Below are positions 1 to 4,914 of a stretch of 11,298 bases of DNA, piece by piece. The position numbers and the translations under genes were made by a program. The number at the start of each line of letters is the position of its first letter. Position 1 is the first letter of the stretch. A model generated the notes under the pieces. It had not been told where the DNA came from and did not search any database. It worked only from the letters and a program-made list of their open reading frames with translations. Source of the stretch: Acidobacteriota bacterium (GTDB lineage Bacteria > Acidobacteriota > Terriglobia > Bryobacterales > JACQDG01); assembly GCA_016201185.1 (NCBI GenBank), contig JACQDG010000334.1:1-11298 (forward strand), read 5' to 3'.

Positions 1-1224
1 CGCGTAGCCCGCGAACGACAGCACCGCCGGCAGCGGGTAGAGCCACATCCGGAAGGGGCGCTGGATATCGGAGCGCCGGCGCAGGATGATGGCGGCGATC
101 ACCCTCCCCAGAAACTCGACCAGGATGCGCGCCGTCATCAGAGCGCTGATCACGGCCCCCAGGGAAAAGAAGCTCGCCACAATGCATAGGCAGCCCACCA
201 GTAGTAGGGAGCGGTGGGGAAATTCGTCGCGCTCGTGCAGCACGCCCAGGGAGCGGAAAAAGATTCCATCCTGCGCGGCGGCGTAAGGGATGCGGGAATA
301 GCCCAGCATCAGCGCGTAGACCGAGCCGAATGCGGTCACCATGATCATCAGCGACAGCAAGCCCGCGGCCCACTTGCCGTAGAGCCGCTCCATGAAGATC
401 GAGCCGATAGCGGTGGTGCTGATGGCCTCGCGCCAAGGGACCGTCCCGATGAAGGAAAGAGAAATCAGCAAATCAATTAGAGCCACGGCCAGGATCGAGA
501 GGACCACGGCATAAGGGATCGTCCGCGCGGGATTCCTGACCTCGGCCCCGAGGTAACAGATCTGATAGTAGCCGAGGTAGTTGTACATCACGATCAGCGT
601 CCCCGCGCCCAGTCCCCGGATGAAACCGAGGCCGAAGCGAAAGGCGTCAGGCGGGAGGTCGAAGGCCATCTTGGCGTTGAAATTCCACAGGCCGGCCAGA
701 ATCACCCAGCCGGTGGTCAGCAGCATCGTGATCCACAGGAACATCATCAACCGGGCGACATCGGTGATCTTGCGGTAGAGAGCGAAGAGGGCCAGGGCAC
801 CCACGGCGGCGGCGAGGAGCTTGGTCTGGAGCGGCGTCATGCCCGGCCAGAAGTAGCCCAGGTACTGCACCAGCCCGATGTTGCCGGAGGCGATCTCGAG
901 CGGGCCGGAAAACAGAAACTGCCAGACGAACAGAAAGGCCATCAGCCGGCCCCAGCGGCTCGGCCCGTAGCCCTCCCGTAAGAAAATGTAGTTGCCGCCG
1001 CTGGAGGGAAAGGCGGCGCCCAACTCCGATACCACCTGCCCGTCAGCTAGAGCGATCACGGCGCCGACCAGCCAGCCGATCAGGGCCTGCGGGCCCATCA
1101 TGGTGGCCAAAATGCCGTCGGCCCCGGCAATAGTGATGAACGGGCCGGTACCGACCATGTTCGACATGTTGATGGAGGCGGCGTTGAGCACGCCCAGCCG
1201 GCGGTGCATTTCGCTGTGCGACAT
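1..1224 (-). CDS. APC-superfamily amino-acid transporter, 3' end cut by window edge
   Basis: This is an inner-membrane permease of the amino acid-polyamine-organocation (APC) superfamily, probably a secondary amino-acid importer or exchanger; the substrate cannot be read from sequence. The reverse-strand frame is open from the ATG at 1224 to base 1, giving 408 residues with no stop, so the C-terminus is missing. About ten hydrophobic segments are visible. The first carries the glycine-rich unwound-helix signature (MVGTGPFITIAG, about residues 23-34). The sixth-helix region reads YNYLGYYQICYLGAEVRNP, followed by ARTIP, which matches the APC pattern of a helix followed by E-V-x-N-P-x-R-x-I-P. 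The visible end, at FRMWLYPLPAVLSF, resembles the start of a late helix in the roughly 12-helix fold. The start is supported by GAAGGG at 1230-1235, five bases upstream of the ATG. The gene follows fadN on the same strand after a 95-base gap holding an inverted repeat. The family call is confident; the substrate is unknown. Confidence 0.9.
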   Translation of the reverse strand, partial: MSHSEMHRRLGVLNAASINMSNMVGTGPFITIAGADGILATMMGPQALIGWLVGAVIALADGQVVSELGAAFPSSGGNYIFLREGYGPSRWGRLMAFLFVWQFLFSGPLEIASGNIGLVQYLGYFWPGMTPLQTKLLAAAVGALALFALYRKITDVARLMMFLWITMLLTTGWVILAGLWNFNAKMAFDLPPDAFRFGLGFIRGLGAGTLIVMYNYLGYYQICYLGAEVRNPARTIPYAVVLSILAVALIDLLISLSFIGTVPWREAISTTAIGSIFMERLYGKWAAGLLSLMIMVTAFGSVYALMLGYSRIPYAAAQDGIFFRSLGVLHERDEFPHRSLLLVGCLCIVASFFSLGAVISALMTARILVEFLGRVIAAIILRRRSDIQRPFRMWLYPLPAVLSFAGYA

Positions 1225-1229
1225 AAAAG

Positions 1230-1235
1230 CCCTTC
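1230..1235 (-). promoter_or_regulatory. Shine-Dalgarno site of the APC transporter gene
   Basis: Read on the minus strand the bases are GAAGGG, followed by CTTTT and the ATG at 1224. Spacing is five bases. The site supports this start over the second in-frame ATG at residue 6. Its first two bases touch the outer end of the inverted repeat at 1234-1316. Confidence 0.5.
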
Positions 1236-1316
1236 ACCGCCGAGGCGCAGAGCACCAAGAGAGAAACAGACAAATACAGATCCGGATTCTCTGCGCCCTC
1301 TGCGTCTCTGCGGTGA
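1234..1316. repeat. Intergenic imperfect inverted repeat with CTCTGCG units
   Basis: The outer arms are 1234-1252 (TCACCGCCGAGGCGCAGAG) and 1298-1316 (CTCTGCGTCTCTGCGGTGA). They are reverse complements at 17 of 19 positions, with a 45-base spacer. A second, perfect 9-base pairing exists between GGCGCAGAG (1244-1252) and CTCTGCGCC (1289-1297). The right side contains three copies of CTCTGCG, at 1289, 1298 and 1306. The element nearly fills the gap between the fadN stop (1320) and the transporter start (1224). From memory, motifs like CTCTGCGTCTCTGCGGTG recur between genes in many environmental bacterial genomes, so I read it as a dispersed non-coding repeat. In RNA it could fold into a stem that attenuates or stabilises the fadN-transporter transcript. 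There is no T-run after the stem, so a classical intrinsic terminator is unlikely. Confidence 0.7.
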
Positions 1317-1319
1317 GAC

Positions 1320-3707
1320 TCAGTTCCTCAAGGGCCGGCCGTTCTTCAGCATGTACTCCATGCGCTCCTGCGTCTTGGGCTCGCCACAAAGGCCGAGGAA
1401 GGCCTCCCGCTCGAGGTCGAGTAGGTAGCTTTCCGAGGCGGCGGCGGGCGTCGGGAGATCACCTCCAGAGAGTACATAAGCGAGGCGCCCGGCGATCTTA
1501 GCGTCGTAGTCGGTGATATAGTTCGCCTGCCGCATCAGGTAGATGCCCACTTTAAGATCCGCCAGGCCGGCCCGGCCCGCGACGGGAACCGGGAGGGGAG
1601 GCGGAGGCACATAGCCGGTGCTGGACATAGCCAGGGCCGTCTGCCGGGCGTCCTCCAGCAGCCGGTTGCGGTTCATGGTGATCGGATCATCCGGTCGCAG
1701 GTAGCGCAGGTTCGCCGCTTCGACCGCGCTCGAAGAAACTTTGGCCAGGGCAATCGTCTCGAAAGCTTGCTTGAGGGAGGGCAAGCGATCGGTCTCCGGA
1801 GAGAGCCCGGCCGTCCAGCGGAGCAGCATTTCCTTGGTTCCTCCCGCAGCCGGGATCAGGCCGACTCCCGTTTCGACCTGGCCCATGTAGGTCTCTGCAT
1901 GGGCCTGCACGCGGGCGCAATGCAGGGCCAGCTCGCAGCCACCCGCCAGAGTGTTGCCGAAGACGGCAGCCACCACCGGCTTGCAGCAGCGGCGCAGAGC
2001 CAGGAAGGCTTTCTGCGTGGATTCGACGGCGCGGCGGATATCCTCCCACCGGCCCGCGCGGCACAGCCCTAGCAGGTATTGTAAATTAGCGCCGACCGAG
2101 AAATGCGCGCCTTCGTTGCCGATCACCAGCCCCTCGTAGTGGGCCTCGGTTTCGTCTATGGCGGCTCCCAGCATGGCCAGCACGTCGCGGTCGAGCGAGT
2201 TGGCCTTGGAGTGGAACTCCAGGCACAGGACGCCCTCGCCCAGGTGCAGCAGGCTCGCGCCGGGATTGGAGAGCAGCACCGCCTTACGCTCCCGCAGCGC
2301 CGACAGGCTGGTGACCCCCGGCTGCGGCGGGATCGGACGGTGGGAGGCCGTCTGGAGATCGAAATAGGACCGCTCGCCGTCCTCCATCCGGTAAAAGGAA
2401 TCCGCCCCGGAGCGCAGGAGCTGTTCCACCAGCGGCGGCATCGCCTTGCCTTCGGCTTCCATGCGCTTCACCGATTCTCGCACGCCGATGCGGTCCCATA
2501 TCTCGAACAGGCCTAGCTCCCAGTTAAAGCCGTGTCGCATGGTGGCGTCGACGCTCAATATATCGTCGGTGATCTCCGGGATCCGGGCGGCGGAATAGAG
2601 CAGCAGCTCGCTCCAGGTTTCACACAAGAACCGGCCGGCGCGGTCCTCGCTCCACACCAAGTGGCGGATACGAGCGCCGGTGTCGCGGATTTTCCTGGCC
2701 GCCTCCAGGCCGGGCAGGTTCAACGGGCGGGGCGGAACGTAGTCGAAAGTGTTCAGGTCGAGCACCAGGCGGCCTTCTTTCACTTTCTTGAAGAACCCCT
2801 GGCCCGACTTGTCACCGATCCAGCGCCGCTCGACCATCTTCTTCAGGAACTCGGGCGGCAGGAACATGTTGCGCTTTTCGTCCTCCGGCACGAGCCGGTA
2901 GAGGTTCTCGCTGACGAAGACGCACACGTCCACACCGACAAAGTCGGCCAGGCGGAAAGTGGCGGTGTTGGGGCGGCCGATGAGCGGGCCGGTAAGAGCG
3001 TCCATCTCCTCGATCGTCAGACCGTGGGACTGCATGGCCTTCAGCAGGTGGAGCGTGAAGAACATGAAGATGCGGTTGGCGATGAAGTTGGGCCGGTCCT
3101 TGGCGAAGACCACCACTTTGCCCAGGCGGCGATCGCAAAAATCGCGCACGAACTCGACCACCTCGGGCCGGGTTTGCGGGGTGGGGATCAGCTCCATCAG
3201 CCGCATCTGGCGCGGCGGATTGAAGAAGTGGGTGCCCATCCAGTGGGCCCGGAAGTCGTCGGAAAAGCCTTCGGAGAGGCTCGCGATGGGCAGGCCGGAA
3301 GTGTTGGAGCTGACCAATGTGCCGGGCTTGCGGTAGCGGTCCACCTGGGTGAGCAGGGCGCGCTTGGCCTCGAAGTTCTCGACCACGGCCTCGATGATCC
3401 AGTCGGCCTCGGCGATTTTGGGGAGATCGTCGGTGAAGCTGCCGGTCCGCATGCGCCGCGAGTATGCGGGGACGAACAGCGCCGGCGGGCGGGACTTCTG
3501 CATCGCCTCGAAGAGCTGGGTGACGATGCGGTTGCGGACGGGCTTGCTTTCGAGCGTCAAGCCTTGCGCCGCCTCAGCGTCGGTCAGGCGCTCGGGGGCG
3601 ATATCGAGTAGAAGAACGTCGATTCCGGCATTGGTGAGGTGGGCGGCGATGCGAGCCCCCATGGTTCCGGCGCCGAGCACCGCCGCTTTGCGCACTGTTC
3701 GAGACAT
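1320..3707 (-). CDS. fadN: FadN-type 3-hydroxyacyl-CoA dehydrogenase / enoyl-CoA hydratase fusion
   Basis: This cytoplasmic beta-oxidation enzyme hydrates trans-2-enoyl-CoA and oxidises the resulting 3-hydroxyacyl-CoA with NAD. The domain order is that of Bacillus FadN, with the dehydrogenase first and the hydratase last, the reverse of E. coli FadB. The NAD-binding loop is GAGTMG (residues 12-17) with Asp35 ending the second strand. The catalytic His of the dehydrogenase is H160 in GTHFFNPP. SFVGVD-type helical dehydrogenase segments follow (for example TGPLIGRPNTATFRLADFVG). In the hydratase half, both catalytic glutamates are present: E592 (GGCELAL) and E612 (GQVETGVGLIP), 20 residues apart as in crotonase. 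The C-terminus FLGLCGEPKTQERMEYMLKNG, ending PLRN, closely matches the FadN C-terminus I recall. I chose the ATG at 3707 (795 residues, near FadN's usual 789) because it starts just before the Rossmann strand; a GTG at 3767 would add 20 unlikely residues. No good ribosome site is seen. No thiolase (fadA) or acyl-CoA dehydrogenase (fadE) is adjacent. Confidence 0.95.
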   Translation of the reverse strand: MSRTVRKAAVLGAGTMGARIAAHLTNAGIDVLLLDIAPERLTDAEAAQGLTLESKPVRNRIVTQLFEAMQKSRPPALFVPAYSRRMRTGSFTDDLPKIAEADWIIEAVVENFEAKRALLTQVDRYRKPGTLVSSNTSGLPIASLSEGFSDDFRAHWMGTHFFNPPRQMRLMELIPTPQTRPEVVEFVRDFCDRRLGKVVVFAKDRPNFIANRIFMFFTLHLLKAMQSHGLTIEEMDALTGPLIGRPNTATFRLADFVGVDVCVFVSENLYRLVPEDEKRNMFLPPEFLKKMVERRWIGDKSGQGFFKKVKEGRLVLDLNTFDYVPPRPLNLPGLEAARKIRDTGARIRHLVWSEDRAGRFLCETWSELLLYSAARIPEITDDILSVDATMRHGFNWELGLFEIWDRIGVRESVKRMEAEGKAMPPLVEQLLRSGADSFYRMEDGERSYFDLQTASHRPIPPQPGVTSLSALRERKAVLLSNPGASLLHLGEGVLCLEFHSKANSLDRDVLAMLGAAIDETEAHYEGLVIGNEGAHFSVGANLQYLLGLCRAGRWEDIRRAVESTQKAFLALRRCCKPVVAAVFGNTLAGGCELALHCARVQAHAETYMGQVETGVGLIPAAGGTKEMLLRWTAGLSPETDRLPSLKQAFETIALAKVSSSAVEAANLRYLRPDDPITMNRNRLLEDARQTALAMSSTGYVPPPPLPVPVAGRAGLADLKVGIYLMRQANYITDYDAKIAGRLAYVLSGGDLPTPAAASESYLLDLEREAFLGLCGEPKTQERMEYMLKNGRPLRN

Positions 3708-3777
3708 AGAGGTTTGAGTTTCGCATATCTCGCGGCGGGATGGCGCAGCCGGAAAGGAGCGCCGCACGGCGAAGGGT

Positions 3778-4215
3778 TCAGGTTCCGTCAGGAACCGAGA
3801 CAGCCTGGATCAGGCCGGCCAGCCGGGAGACAGTGTCGAGGAACTCTTCCAGCAGAAAAGGCTTAGAAAAGTAGAGGCTGCATCCCAACCCGTAGCATTC
3901 GGCGATCATTTTGGGGTGGTCCTCGGCGGCAAATACCAGCACGGGCGTGCGGGGAATGCCCTTTGAGCTCCCCAGAACGCGCAGGAATTCCAGCCCGTCC
4001 ATGCGCGGCAACCGCAAGTCGAGCAGAACCAACGCAGAGCCGGGGGGCCGGTCGCAAAACGGGCCGGTGCGCTGCAGGAAATCCAGGGCCTGGCACCCGT
4101 CGGTGACGTGGACGATCTCCTGCTGGATGTTGGCAATTTCCAGGTTGGCGCGAATCAGGTCGGCCTGGCCCGGGTCATCTTCCACGAGCAGTATTACGCT
4201 GGGCGCCGCACTCAT
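3778..4215 (-). CDS. Stand-alone response regulator receiver domain (CheY/Rcp1-like)
   Basis: This is a 145-residue single receiver domain without an output domain, expected to be a cytoplasmic phospho-acceptor that signals by protein contact. The acidic metal-binding cluster is E12-D13-D14 (LLVEDD). The phospho-acceptor is D66 in VLLDLRLPRMDG. The conserved lysine is K118 in FSKPF, preceded by an aromatic residue (Y115) at the CheY Tyr106 position. The segment LQRTGPFCDRP before strand 3 is typical of the Rcp1-like group (phytochrome-partner type). The switch Thr/Ser at the end of strand 4 is Ala96 (PVLVFAAED; CheY has T87 here), so phosphorylation switching may be altered. No histidine kinase is nearby. 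It sits 65 bases after the zinc-ribbon gene and 70 bases before fadN on the same strand. The ATG at 4215 is the natural start, four residues before the first strand, though no clear ribosome site precedes it. Confidence 0.93.
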   Translation of the reverse strand: MSAAPSVILLVEDDPGQADLIRANLEIANIQQEIVHVTDGCQALDFLQRTGPFCDRPPGSALVLLDLRLPRMDGLEFLRVLGSSKGIPRTPVLVFAAEDHPKMIAECYGLGCSLYFSKPFLLEEFLDTVSRLAGLIQAVSVPDGT

Positions 4216-4280
4216 GGCTTAACAGTTGATCGGCAGTATCCCTGGCCCACTGGAGGGTAAGCCCGGTTAGTGCGGCGGGC

Positions 4281-4796
4281 TCAGGCGGGGCGGGCCATCA
4301 GGTGGTATTCCCTTTCCGACTGGGAGGGGAGCAGGACCCAGAGGGTATAGACCCCCAGGGCTGTGCCGAAGGGGAAGCGGATCAAAGCCAAAGCCCCCAG
4401 AACCATGGCAAGAACGCGAGCCCAGGACCGCCGCTCGAGCAAGCCCCAGCCGGCGATGAGACCGGCTACGGCGGAGACCAGCATCAAACCGCCCACCATC
4501 GAGAGAATGCGCGGTATGAGTCTTTCGAGGCCCCAATCCAGCCCCAGGCGGTCCAGGAAGAAAGGCATGGAGTGCCGCATGGTCAGCAACGCCCCTGACT
4601 GCACAAGCCGGAGGGCGGAAACGGCTAGCCAAAGAACGGCCAAGAGGCGCAGGTTACGCGCCACGCGGCCTTCGGACGGTAGCGGCGCGGCGGCGGCCTG
4701 GTGGCCCGGGGCGACCTCCGGCGCCAGGGGCTTGCCGCAGTAAGCACAAAAGACCTGGCCGGCTTGAAATTCCTTTCCGCAGTAATTGCAAAACAT
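4281..4796 (-). CDS. Zinc-ribbon membrane protein of unknown function
   Basis: This 171-residue protein begins with a short rubredoxin-like zinc ribbon. It has two CxxC knuckles, C3-x2-C6 (FCNYCGKEF) and C17-x2-C20 (FCAYCGKPL), which should bind one zinc on the cytoplasmic side. A linker rich in Ala and Pro (about residues 25-42) follows. Then come three or four hydrophobic segments at roughly 48-70, 94-118 and 127-155, the last possibly two short helices. A short polar tail ends the protein. This N-terminal zinc ribbon plus small membrane domain is common among bacterial hypothetical proteins, and I cannot assign a role. The start is well supported by GAGGTG four bases upstream of the ATG. 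It is transcribed divergently from priA across a 118-base gap and may head the minus-strand series that continues into the response regulator and fadN. Confidence 0.88.
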   Translation of the reverse strand: MFCNYCGKEFQAGQVFCAYCGKPLAPEVAPGHQAAAAPLPSEGRVARNLRLLAVLWLAVSALRLVQSGALLTMRHSMPFFLDRLGLDWGLERLIPRILSMVGGLMLVSAVAGLIAGWGLLERRSWARVLAMVLGALALIRFPFGTALGVYTLWVLLPSQSEREYHLMARPA

Positions 4797-4800
4797 GGCT

Positions 4801-4806
4801 CACCTC
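4801..4806 (-). promoter_or_regulatory. Shine-Dalgarno site of the zinc-ribbon gene
   Basis: On the minus strand GAGGTG is followed by AGCC and the ATG at 4796. This is the strongest ribosome binding site in the window and it fixes the start of the zinc-ribbon protein immediately before its first CxxC. Confidence 0.65.
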
Positions 4807-4811
4807 ACGGA

Positions 4812-4817
4812 ATTGTA
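4812..4817 (-). promoter_or_regulatory. Possible -10 element for the zinc-ribbon gene
   Basis: The minus strand reads TACAAT, five of six matches to TATAAT. A -35 at 17-base spacing (4835-4840, ATTACT) matches only three of six positions. Transcription would start near 4805, leaving a leader of only about nine bases that cuts into the ribosome site. This is therefore a weak candidate, and the real promoter may lie further upstream. Confidence 0.2.
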
Positions 4818-4861
4818 CTCCTCGGCCTGCTTCCAGTAATACGGCGGATAAGGGCGGTCGG

Positions 4862-4887
4862 TTCCCCGTCTACCCTTTTGAGGGGAA
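4862..4887. promoter_or_regulatory. Small inverted repeat next to the presumed priA promoter
   Basis: TTCCCC (4862-4867) and GGGGAA (4882-4887) are perfect reverse complements separated by 14 bases. A shorter nested alternative is CCCT (4873-4876) with AGGG (4881-4884) around a four-base loop. The element ends one base before the presumed -10 TATACT, so it could be an operator for a dimeric repressor, but a repeat of this length may also be chance. Confidence 0.2.
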
Positions 4888-4888
4888 T

Positions 4889-4894
4889 TATACT
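4889..4894 (+). promoter_or_regulatory. Possible -10 element of priA
   Basis: TATACT matches five of six positions of TATAAT and lies 20 bases before the priA ATG, which would put the transcription start near 4901. No good -35 is found at 16-18 bases upstream. A weak ribosome site, AAGAG (4906-4910), lies four bases before the ATG. Confidence 0.3.
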
Positions 4895-4914
4895 TGTAGA
4901 AGCCCAAGAGCTCC

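Noticed and set aside
992..1501. A plus-strand frame running across the transporter start, the repeat and the fadN 3' end
   Set aside because: It crosses two genes on the other strand and the intergenic repeat, is Arg/Ala/Ser-rich, and has no recognisable domain.
2532..3611. A 359-codon open frame on the plus strand opposite fadN
   Set aside because: It lies wholly antisense to a clear fadN. Its composition, rich in Gly, His, Gln, Glu and Asp, is what the opposite strand of a GC-rich gene gives, and it resembles no family I know.
3765..3767. GTG as the start codon of fadN
   Set aside because: It would add 20 residues rich in Arg and Pro before the conserved N-terminus. The ATG at 3707 gives the usual family length and starts right before the Rossmann strand.
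4244..4258. CCCT...AGGG near the end of the zinc-ribbon gene as a terminator
   Set aside because: The stem is only about four base pairs around a loop of about ten, with no T-run on either strand.
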